From the NCBI GenBank assembly GCA_030490835.1, contig CM059972.1, forward strand, positions 41,829,452 through 41,893,451: a DNA stretch of 64,000 nucleotides, in the 5' to 3' direction. The notes under the pieces are model-generated. The model was not told the DNA's origin. It did no database searches and saw nothing but the letters and a program-made list of their open reading frames with translations. This stretch comes from Annona cherimola (lineage: Eukaryota; Streptophyta; Magnoliopsida; Magnoliales; Annonaceae). The position numbers and the translations under genes are program-made. Positions 10,582 through 21,970 of this stretch are shown piece by piece. Within the stretch, counting starts at the first letter, position 1. Each line of letters opens with the position of its first letter.

Positions 10582-13167
10582 TGTGGCGCCCCGAACAGAG
10601 GTGCCTAGAAGCCTTACTCCGTGACTGTTTTTGATTGGTAAACGTGACTCAGGATTGTTGCCCTGATCACACGGCAGGATTTTTTATATATATACATATA
10701 TCATCAATACGTGGAAATTTCCATCATTCATCCAACATGAAGTATATTGCACATATCTTAGTGATAATCACCACCTGTTCATAAAACATCATCATTGAAA
10801 AGATATTCTTTTCTATTTCAACATTATCATCATTGTCTTCCATACAAATTTACATATACAACATTTCTATCAAAACTGCATATCATTATTTCATGTTGCC
10901 TTCATCATTTCCTGTCTGTTGTTGAAAAAGCATGGGTGAGTAATAATACTCAGTAAGCAAGCCATACATAATTTTTCAAACGTTTTCATGCATTTCATAT
11001 AATGCAAATGCAATGCATACATAGCATTCATGACATTTCTTTAGATACGACGCTAGCTAGGCGCCCATTCCATACATGCTCCCATCTCAGGGAGGTCGCT
11101 GCCGGCCTAGGCCTATATAAGCGACTTGGTGATAGTGAGGGGGACATCCGGTCCGCTTACTACCTCAACTATGGCCTATTCCTCGTGCACATGCTCGTTT
11201 ACATACATATGCCGGCATGATATTTGCAAATCATAAACAATTTCATAAAAAGCATTTAATAAACAATTTAACAAACATACTTCAGTTCATGTAAATCAGT
11301 TATAAGTATGGCCATCCTTAAATAAATTTCATAAAGCAATTCACAAACAATTTCAAAAACAATTTCAAACATTTTGGAAATAATTTGCAAAACATATAAC
11401 TTGCTTACCTCCTCAGTTGGTGTCCTCGACTTTCTCTTTTCCTTTTCCTATTCAAGGAAAAAAGATATTTTATTTCTTCTATTCAATCTGCTTCCCATGC
11501 ATGCTTTATAATATTTGGACATTATCTGTTTATATGGATATTTTTATCCATAGGTTCCTCAAAAATTCCATCATTATATTTAAATATTAATCTCAAATTT
11601 TCTCCAAAATTACACTCTTTACTGTTCATAATCACTGTAGCAAATCACTGTAGCAAATCAGTGTTCACCCCGAGGTTATTGTTCATAGTAATGTGGGTTA
11701 CTGTTCATGGATTCCAAAAATTGATATTTTTTCCAAAAATAAAAAATACCATGACATAGCTTATGCTTAGTATATCATGGAAAATTTCATACGTCTTGAA
11801 TTTATCATCATTTAATTGGCTAAATAAATCACTTTCTCCATATACTAAAAATCAACATAAATTCACTTAAGCATAATCCTTAATTCAAAAAATCGTGAAA
11901 TTAATATATCATCATTTCAACATCATATTTATCATATTCATCCATCCCAAATCATCATTTATAAATTTTGGAGCATTATTTTTACATATCATATGCTATC
12001 TTCCCGAATACTCCATCTTTGCTCCAAATTTTTGATGTTTTGTATAATTTCAATTAAGCATTATATCTATACTTATTTTCTCATGATTAGATATTATTTA
12101 AGCATGTTTATACCCTACTTAACATCCAAAAAAAATTTGGATAGAAATCACTTACCCGAAGTGGAGAAATCCCACTTTTTCTCTCACTTTTTCTCTCTAA
12201 CCTTCTCCTTTTCTTCCTTGGACGTGTGGGAGGGTTTTGGAACTTGGAATGGCTCAAGTGGAGCTGGGATTCATTGTGCCTTGGACCTCCCCCCCTCGCT
12301 GCTCTATTTATAGGGCTTGATCTTTCAAAAAATTGGATTTTACCCCCCTTGCTCAAGGTATTTATTTCCAATTATTTTTTTATCAAATCCAAGAAAATTT
12401 TTTGAGCCATGTGGAGCTGCTCTTGCTGCCCCCCTTGCTGCCTTGGACGTCCCCTCATGCAGCCCCTTTTTTATTATTTTTATTTTATTAAGAATGCATA
12501 TTTTAATCCAAATTCACCCAAGCCATTAATCACTTGATAAGATCAAATGTGAGCCATAGATTTTTGGCTCAAAAATCAACCCCCTTGCATGCCCAAGCTG
12601 CCTTGGAACATGTGCAGATTTTGCATTTAATAATTTTCTTTTTAATTAATTAAAAATAATTAAAAGTCAAACCTATATTAATGTTAAAGAAAAAAGTGAT
12701 TTTTGATCTCCAAACGACATTTGATCTTGACCCTTGATTCATAATTTTTGATAGATCTTGGACCACTCATCCTGTCCATCATGAATTTTTAACCATCCAT
12801 AAAAAATTTCATCGAAATCCAACGCCCGGATTGTAAATTATGAATTTTTCTTTAATTCTCCACTAAAATCCAAAATTGGATTAAAATATAAAAAAGAATC
12901 GCTATTTTGTCCTGTAGTGATTAATTCTCCTTTTCGTCTTTTTGTGATTAAGTTAATCCAAGTGATTAACTCTTAATCATGTATCTTAATCCCGATTACT
13001 ATTCGTGTGCACTATTCACGTGGGTCAAATTCTTAATTGCATTATTTTAATCTCCAATACACATATCCATCAATATAATTCATGAATTTTCATTTATCAT
13101 AAAAATAATTACAAAAGAATTTAGGGCTACAATTTCGAAATGACGCGTATACGATCGGGGTTTCACA
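10582..13167 (-). mobile_element. Solo Gypsy LTR H (2.6 kb)
   Basis: It runs from TGTGGCGCCCCGAAC (10582) to ATCGGGGTTTCACA (13167), read on the minus strand as TGTGAAACCCC..GGGGCGCCACA. Flanking 5-mers are cgagt (10577-10581) and tgagt (13168-13172), a target duplicate with one C/T difference. No internal region is present, so this is a solo LTR left by recombination. It carries the U5-side block GGATTGTTGCCCTGATCACA (10654), the CTCCCATCTCAGGGAGG block (11079) and a minus-strand TATA box CCTATAAATAGA (12303-12314). It is about half the length of its relatives and lacks the hairpin arrays they have. Confidence 0.85.
12303..12314 (-). promoter_or_regulatory. TATA box of LTR H
   Basis: On the minus strand CCTATAAATAGA is an excellent plant TATA box, about 855 bp into the LTR from its U3 start at 13167. 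GGACGTCC-type sites lie on both sides (about 12224 and 12436). Confidence 0.55.
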
Positions 13168-13172
13168 TGAGT

Positions 13173-14003
13173 ACAGGTAATCTACTTTTTCATGAGATAT
13201 CTTAACATGGATAATCAAATCTTCAACAAATAATTTTCTATTCGTCTATCTTGTTCCAATTTTTTCCTTTCTTAGCTGTCCTGGATTCATCATTCTGTTC
13301 TCCTACAATCTTATTGATTTTATCTTTTTATCTTCCAGTATTCTAGCATGGATAATTCCAGCTCTCTAAACTAGAAAAAAGATTAAAATTCCAACTAGAG
13401 TCAAAACAAGGAAAATACAGAAATAATCAATCAGAAGAACATAATTAGAGAACAGTTTATATGTTTAAAGCTACTTATAACTTTTCAATCATAAGATTTT
13501 AGAATGTCCTATTGTCTACGATCCACCTGATTTATTGCAACTCAAACCATCAATCAAGAAACATGTCATAACGCTTATAGATAGGCTTTTCTATTGATAA
13601 GCCTCATAGCGCTCCCAAATTTTGAATGAGAAGGGAGCTTCAATATCCTACATGCCATAGAACTAGATACATCTCTTTATTTGCCCCATTTATACCTATT
13701 TGTGATTGGTTTCAATGAACTTAATGCTTAAATGCAACCTCATTGGTTAACATTTTGATTCAAATTTTGTATGTCATATATTTTACAGGTCTTTGACAAT
13801 GGTGAGGATTCGTAATAATGTCAAAGTGTCTAATGATGTTGAGGAACAAATGCTAATTGTAGAGTGCAGGGTGAATAGACAACTGGTTATTAACCCAAGC
13901 CAAGTCAGCCAAGTTTCAACTGCAAACATAGAAGTATACTGACAACTAAGAAAAGACCAACTCTTGAGAAAGATCAAATTAGTGAAAGAGCACCAAGCGT
14001 TGA
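13173..14003. other. Spacer right of LTR H
   Basis: AT-rich DNA with no supported gene. At 13780-13790 a pyrimidine-poor TATATTTTACAG precedes GTCTTTGACAATGG, which resembles a 3' splice site, and 13799 begins a short open stretch (MVRIRN..) that shifts frame before the ORF at 14004. This may be the 5' part of that decayed gene. Confidence 0.3.
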
Positions 14004-14567
14004 GAAAGAAGTAAGCGGTCAAGACCACCAGTTGCTAAGGAGCATGAAAGTAGTGAAGAAGCACCAAATGTTGAGGAACACGAAAGTAGTGGTGCTACAC
14101 CAACTGATGGGGAGAAACAAGAGCCATGTGACCAACTGTTTCAGACTAAGGCTGACAGAGAATCATGGTCTAAGTATTTTCACAATCGTCCTTGTCTAAA
14201 AGTAAAGTTAGTGGAACTAACGTTTTTCGAGAAGGAGAAATTCAAGATAGGTAGGATATTAACATTTCAAGGATGGCATAAGCTACTGTCGAAAGACGAT
14301 GTTGGTTGCTATCCACATATTGTGCGGGCATTTTACAATAATCTTCGCCCAAACGAAGCATTCTATCTTCGAGGAAGGGTCCACAAACCAACTGAAGAGT
14401 TAATTGCCAATAGTTTGGGTATCTTACATGAGGAGGACCTCTTGGAAGAGAATGAAGATGACATATCCAGTATGATTGCATATTTGTCTAGCAATGTGGA
14501 GGGTGCAGCAGATGTGACTACAATTCAATCATCTTGCTTGACACTGGAGTTGAGCATTTTGCATTAG
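14004..14567 (+). pseudogene. Truncated retroelement ORF1-like protein (Athila type / plant transposon protein domain)
   Basis: After a TGA at 14001 the frame is open for 187 codons. The N-terminal part is basic then acidic (RSKRSRPP, then EE-rich). The C-terminal part has FFEKEKFKIGRILTFQGW, CYPHIVRAFYNNLRP and FYLRGRVHKPTEELIANSLG. The order W..LL..VYP.LVREFY..L..F.LRGR.....E.I...LG is that of the ORF1-like domain seen in Athila Gypsy elements and annotated as a putative plant transposon protein. The frame ends 3 bases before the LTR of element I (14571), so it was cut by that insertion; the distal part should lie beyond the right edge. Family assignment is from motif memory. Confidence 0.5.
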
Positions 14568-17500
14568 ATATGTAATACCCCGACCCAAGTAGGACTCATA
14601 TAATTGCATTTAAGGTGTAATGAATGAGTTATGTGTGAATTGATTGAATTATGGATGATTTTCATGAATTTATGAATTTTGCAATTAAGGTTTGCAATTA
14701 AGAATGATGTTTTAGATTAATCGCCAAAGCCCAATATGAGTCAAAGTGACTAAAGGGGCTTAATGAGGATTGGAACATGCTAATGTGGTACGAATATTTA
14801 TTTTAATTTCCATGATTTAATTAATGGAGATTAAAATAGAAATTATGGAATTGTGTTGAAAATCATAGAAAATTCATAACTTTACGCCTACAAGGCGAAA
14901 TGAGATGAAATTATAAAGGCAAGCTCATGATTTTGGGCTCAAACTTATAAGTGAATTGGATTAAGGCACAAGTGATGAGATTAAGATGATAATTATTTAT
15001 TTTTAATCTCACACTCTAAGCATATTTTCAAAGGTTCATAACTTGATGTAGAAACGTCGGTTTGAGATGAAATTTGAAACGATGGAATAAAATTATGAAA
15101 TCTATGGAATGAGTGGATTTGATTAAGATAATTACCATGGGAAATTTTTTACTTAGAAAAATGTGCCTAGCATTGATTTTGTGTACCCTAGACTACCATA
15201 GCATTTAATAAAAAGCATTTGAGAAAATGACATATTTAAATGCTATGCAAGGTGTCAATTTTTGAATGGATTGAGTTGGATTTTAAAGCATTGTTTAATG
15301 TTCAAATACATGGAAAATTTAAGGATTAAATCCTTGGTTAAATGCCTAAACACTAGCTCAAATGGAGCTTAGGGCATGTGGCATGGAAGGGGACGTCCAG
15401 GGGCATGTTTGGCCTGGAAATGTGATTTTTTCAAATCCTAAAAAAATATGTCTAAGATGCCTAACACCTAGGTGAAGTAAATGGACAATTAAATATGTGG
15501 AATTTCATGGCAAAAATCGTTGAAAAGGAAGCTTCATGGATGTTGCAAATAGTGGACAGCAACATGGTACTTAAATGCATGGATTTTGTGGATTTTTGTA
15601 AAATAGAAAATGCAAATTTTACTTGGCTATAAAAATGTCATGTCATCAAGGAATAAGGTAGAAATAAATTACCCTCTTGACATGTGGAAAATGGGTCCCA
15701 CTAGCTGGTTAAAAAATCAAAAAGTGGATGCTTATCTTGGTAACGTGCAAGGCAAGAAGGGGGGAGGAAATTTCCCAAATTTTTGCTAAGTCTTGAGCAC
15801 TCCTTTGCACATACAAACCAGCAAGGGGAAAGGGGAAAAGGAGAAGCAAAAGAGGAACAAAAAGGAGGAGAAAAAGAAGAGGAACCAAGCAACTCAAATT
15901 GGAATCAAGTTAGGATTGATTCAAGTAAGTAAAATTTATGTTTTGAATCACCTAAATCAAGTTTTTCTCTCTCAATTCATGAGCCATGAATATGGTTCAT
16001 AAAGAACTCTATCTGAGTTATGATGCCTTAATATGGGGATTGAATGATTTTTGAAAGATTTAAATGAAATCAAGAGTTCAAGAGAGCGAAAATGGAAGTT
16101 TAGGTTGAATTTTGAGATGAAAGTTAACTTGGAAAATCTCAAAACCCTAAACCAAGTTGTTGTGCAATTTAAGCATGTTGATTTGGATGTAATTCATGTT
16201 CTTTTGAAATACATATGATGATTTAAGTATTGGTTTATGATTTTAACAAATATGAAACCCTAAGCTTCAAGAAATGTCCCGATTTTCCATTTTTGGGTTA
16301 AAAATGATACAATGAAGCACTTAAACTGTTTATGGGTGAATTTTAGGGTAAAGTACCCAAAATTAAGGACCCTTTGGATGGCCAAAGTAGGCTGGATGAG
16401 TTTGCCCTAAATCTGATTTTTTAGGGTATGTATATGGGACGTCCAAATGGGGGCCAAAATGGATGATTTTCATATGATTTTTGTTGCTGATTGTAATGAA
16501 ATGATTTATGGATGTTATGGAGGGTAAAATACCCTATGTTTAAGGTACTTTGAGTGTCCAAAAGGGTTTGAAAATATTAGCTCTAAATTTGATTTATGGA
16601 TATATGTTTTGGACACATCAAAACGAGTCAAATGGATACCTAATATGCATGAGTATGTTACTGTTATGGAAGCCAACGAATTTTGGATTTTAAATATGTG
16701 ATAATGCCGTAAAATCTTTTATGCTTTAAGTCATGAAAGAGGCATTGAAATGATGAAAAATGAGTCTTAACATGGCCGTTTTGGAAATCAGTAATAAATA
16801 GATTAAAAATACGAAATTAAACCCTAAAGTCTATGCTAATTAAGGGGTTTAATGATGATGAAAATGGGTGAAAGATGCTGTGTTAAGAAAATTTAAGAAA
16901 CACATAATATATGTGTTGTGTGTTGAACATATGTGAAGCATATGTGTAAATGGATGATATGTGATTTATGTGAACTTGTTAAAATGCAAAATATGCATGA
17001 AAATGTGATAAAATGCATGAGAAAGTTGATGTATGAATAAGGATTAATTATCTCAATATTTGAGATTTATTTACGAAGCTTGAAACGTTACTTACATACT
17101 TAGAATGAGCATAGACGTAAGAAAGATAGAATATGCATGAAAAATGGTTAATGGGAGATATAAATCCCCATATGTAGAGTCATGAATGTATGCTATGTGT
17201 TTATCCTAAATATGGGATTAAAACACAATTATGGAATGAATGTGTGGCGCCCCAAACCGAGACGTCACTTCCTTACCTCAAGACCTTATTGATTGGTAAA
17301 TGTGAATCAGGATTGTTGCCCTGATCACGCGGCGGGTTCTTAATTGGAACTCGTCCAAATTTTTTTTCCAATTCATTCCTTTTATCTATCATCATTCATT
17401 TCATTCCCCACTACATCTTTCATCATACAAGCATCATTACACCTGTAATAAAATTTCATAATTCTTTCATAGCATTCATCATGCTTTTCTACAATAACAT

Positions 17501-17814
17501 TTACATTTCATACATACATCCATACAAGCATTGGATCACATAGAACTTATAATTCTACACATGTTCACATATACATCAACATACCTTGGATCTTTAACCA
17601 AACTATCACATTCCATTTCTTATAGCTCACATGGCTACCATCACGTACCTTTCCTTTATTGCTTAAATTTGCATCTTCTTGAGTTTCCCGGTACCTGTCT
17701 AAGGTTTGGGAAAATAAAACGTGAGTGACAAGTTAGTAAGCAAGCATTTTATGTTTTAAGGGCAAGGCTTCCTTTAAAACCTTTTTCTTAAACATCTTGA
17801 ACACCTTTTTACCT

Positions 17815-18360
17815 GAGGACATATATATGTCCTAAAACATTATCATAAAATCCTTATTCATAAGGACAGTTCCATGTCCTTGAACATTCTTATAAAACAT
17901 CGTTCTTAAAATTATTTACAAGCCCCGTGTGGGCTTGTTAAGGCAAAACATATACATTTTACTCTTTTTAATTAATTTCCTTCAATCTTATATGAACATT
18001 TCTAATGTTCAAAGACATTTACATAAAATCCTCTTTCATTAGTAGACGTTTTACGTCTAAAATATTTTTCTTATAACTCCTTTGGCAGAGCAGGACATTA
18101 TCATGTCCTGAAAACATCATACACATAAATGCCTTTCTCGGCAAAGGACATTTCTATGTCCAAAAATATTTTTCATCTTAAACTCCTTTAGCTAAGAGAC
18201 CTTTGATGTCTCAAAATATTTTTGACATAACTTTTTGACAATGGACATTCATATGTCCTAAAACACATTCCATCAAAGCACTTAGGCATTGGACATTCTC
18301 ATGTCCATAAACATGTACCATTCAAATCCTTTAGAAATGGACATTCTTATGTCCAAAACC
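17815..18360. repeat. GGACAT..ATGTCC hairpin array in LTR K
   Basis: Short inverted repeats such as GGACATTTCTATGTCC recur about every 50-60 bp, separated by spacers with the theme CATAAA(T/C)CCTTT. Equivalent arrays lie in LTRs A, B, C and D at the same relative position, and a reduced one lies in LTR G on the plus strand. Confidence 0.75.
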
Positions 18361-18849
18361 AAGTTTCACATAAATCCTTTTCATAATCCCCGTCTTGGGG
18401 CTTGTTTATAACAAACAAGGCATATATAATACATAAACCATTTTCACAGATGCATTTGCACAAAAATATTTCCTTTCATTCATGTTATTTACACTTTTGT
18501 GTAAAACACCCTATTTTAGGGTAATCATTTCATAAAAATTTCTTTAGGATAACTTTCATAAAAACATACTTTCATGTTCCAATCTTTGGGCTTTTCAAAA
18601 GCAAAACATAAGCAAATGCATTTCTCTCCATCTAGTAGTGACACTTAGCAAGTGATCATTCTACCTATTGGAAGAGAATCCATACTTAACAGCACGCTAT
18701 CCAAGCAGCTGTTCTTTCATCCTGCTCCCATTTCAGGGAGGGTGTCGTTGGCCTCCTGCCATCCCTTAGCGACTTGGCCATATGTAGAGTGGGCCCCGGC
18801 CATCCCGACCGTGCTCTACAACTGACCTATTCCGTGTACTGGTGCACCA

Positions 18850-19025
18850 TACATCATCCTAACAGACCGCAATCCGTTTGGTTTAAAATATTACAGACTG
18901 GCCGATGGCCTTTTAAACTGGAATCACAAACCGCATACTGCATTCATACTCACAAAACATCATAGACCGAAGTCTATATGTTTTAAAATCGTGTTCTAAA
19001 ACACATCACAGACCGCAGTTCGTGT
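18850..19025. repeat. CAGACCGCAGTCCGT array in LTR K
   Basis: Copies near 18862, 18893, 18928, 18965 and 19008 share the core A(C/G)ACCG(C/A)A. The best-preserved copies in sister LTRs form GGAC-CGCA-GTCC hairpins. Spacing is roughly 35-45 bp. Confidence 0.65.
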
Positions 19026-21779
19026 CAACTTGTAAAGCAAGCGCACTCACTTTAAATAAGTTGTCATTTAAAATTTAGTTTTAGGATGACCTTCCTTAAA
19101 TTCTTTTAAAACGATTTTGAGTAAAATATTTTAATAACATTTGAAATGTTTGAGAAACAATACACCTTAAAAGCCCTTATAATCAAAGAATTTCAAAACC
19201 TTTGAATTTCCAACAATAAACCATATATTTCTCTAATATTTTTTAGGTTTCCATTTCAGGGCTTTTTGCTTACAAAAGTTATGCAATTATACTATCTCCT
19301 TCTCAACAACCTAAAAATTAAATTATTGTCCACATATCTATTATACTATTTTACATAAAGGGGTACTGCACAGTCTTTTGTATGCCATTTAGCAACCTGA
19401 AATTAAACTATTTCATGAAATCCCCTATTAGGTTGGTCATCCTTAAATCCTATTCAACAACATTCGTATAAATATTTTTGAAGAAATTTTCATCATAGAT
19501 TTCCTTATCTAAAGGAAATCAAAACTTTTCGAATATCATGTCAAACATATGGACCATGTCCATTTATCGTTTATGTTTAAACGTCATGTCATAAAAATCA
19601 AATCCCTTTTGAAATCAATATCGTAAAGAACTTGTTTGCTTAAAATCCATTGGCATAAAGCATGAAATCCTAAAAAAACAACATCATGAAGAATTTGCCT
19701 ACTTGTAAGAAAATTCCTAAATCCGTCAACATAAAGCATTCCCAAACCTTGGCAACACTTGTGATAAAATAATCATCTTAAAAAGTGTTGCTTGCTTCCC
19801 ATGGAGCAAATCTTGAGGTTTTTCATTAAGCCATCATTTTTCAAAACTTGTGGCTTTGCATTAAAGCTGTCATTTTCAAAACTTGTGCTTGACCATTCGT
19901 CAAAACATAATCATAAACATTTCATTCACATATCATCATATAAAAAGAAAACAACATTTTAGAAAGTTTTCTTGCTTACCTGAGATTGCCATAATCTTTT
20001 TCTTCCATTCTTTTCCTTGCCTTTGCCTAGATAAATGAAAATAATATTTCATTTATTCACATCACTTCAAATGTTTACATTCCTTGGGGTTTTCAACCTA
20101 CATAAATCCATTTGGACTTAAATTACACTAGCTTAGCCCACTTGTCTTTCAAGTCGGGTGTTCATACGTATCATAACCTATACATCACATTATTCATTCA
20201 TTCATTCATTTTTAAACTTACATACATATAATAATTCTTCATTAAATCATTATTTGGAGGTTCATTACCTCCTTTTATCATTTTTAACATATTTTTCATT
20301 TTTCATACAACGGTGCTCATTTTAAGCAATTAGTTGCTAACTTAGACATCATATAATAATCTCAAAATTTGAGATTATCATTATTTGCTTAAACAGTAAC
20401 CTAATCCATGTTTTCCATCACTTCTTCATGCATTTTTACATTTTAACAACTCACATGAATCATTCTTCATTTATTCAAGTTTATCTCTCCATACGTGTCC
20501 ATTTCTCAACACATAAATCATGTGTTTCTTAAAATTTTTAAAAATAGAAACTTGAACCTTAATTCAGCATAATTAAACTCCTTAATTAGCATAAATTTAG
20601 GGTTCATTTCTGAAAATTTAATCCATGTATCATAGGGTTCCAAAACAGCAACTTTTGGACCTGTTTTACCCATTTTCAACGTCTCTTGGGATACTTAAAT
20701 CAAAACAGATTTTTAATCCATATATTCCAGAAATTAATCATCCTTTTCTTAACCATAATTTAAGATAATATCATCTGTTTAAAATCCATATATTGGTTGC
20801 TTCCCAAAACAGCAACTTCTACACATGTTTTGGGTACCTTTTGCACCCCTCTTTGGACATCCCTTTGCATATCTTTAAAAAATCATATTTAGGGTAATCT
20901 TGTTTACCTATAATAGGTTAAAACCTAATAATAACTTGTTTATATCCTATTATAAGTTAAATTCCATCACAAAACCTGGAATTTAACATTTATCTTGATT
21001 TATTCCTTAAGCTGTCCATAATGCTGAATTCAGGCACACTGAATTCTCAAAATCTTGAATTAATATCAAATCAAGTATTTTTAATCTAAAATTTCTACCA
21101 TACCTTAATAACTACATGAATTAATCAAAATAAATATTTACATAATGAAATATTTATTATTTCTATTTGTTATTTATTTTTACTCTGTTGGACAGCAGCA
21201 TCCCTTTTCAGACAGCCTGAATCACGTAAATTATGGGGTATATTTATACCCATAAATATTTAATTTTTATTTTGGTATTGTGATAATAAATATTTATATA
21301 TATCTTTTAAAATTTTTAGCCCAAAATTCCTTGTATAAAATTATTAAAAATAATTTTGTGCAGCTAATCCGGCCACCTGTTTAATCCTTTCCAGGTTGAT
21401 TTTCCTGGATTTTTAATTTGCAGCGTAATTATTTTTTTAAGCTAAAAATTGGGTCGTTACTTAATCACCCAATAATGAGTTTAAAAACAAATATTTATGC
21501 TAAAATTCATCCATTTACTATTCCGTTCATATTTTAGATTTCTGCCTCACTTTTTCTAGGTTTTGCTTCCATATTTGCATCTCCTTTCAATACATATGCA
21601 AAACCCTTAATAAATACTCAATTTCAGAATGTTATTAATTTTTCTTTAGGGGTTTATTATGAATCCTATTCATGATCCATAAATAAAGGTCGAGAACTTA
21701 GATTTTAATGAATCAAATTCCAAGAAATACTTACTTGATTTGAGCTAAACTTGAGTTTCAATCTTTCTAACTCGGATTC

Positions 21780-21970
21780 CTCTCTTTGCTTCTCTTCCTC
21801 TTCCTCTTCTTTCTTTCTTCCTTTCCTCCTTGCCTTGGATGTCCATGATGCCGGTTGGGGTCGTGCAAGGGTTGCCTTGCTTGAGAGAAAAGTCTCTCCC
21901 TTTCTCTCTCTCTCTCTCTCTCCTTCTCTCTTCTTCTCTCTCTTTCTCTCTCCTTCTCTCTCTCCTATTC
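21780..21970. repeat. CT-rich microsatellite
   Basis: Long (TC)n runs broken by TT and CC, densest at 21902-21965, lie just inside the U3/R side of LTR K near its TATA-like box. Two short overlapping frames across it (starting 21751 and 21830) encode mainly Ser, Leu and Phe and are artefacts of the repeat. Confidence 0.8.

Noticed and set aside
17815..18360. Regularly spaced palindromic repeats resembling a CRISPR array
   Set aside because: Repeats are degenerate, the spacers are themselves repetitive, there are no cas genes, and the context is a plant LTR.
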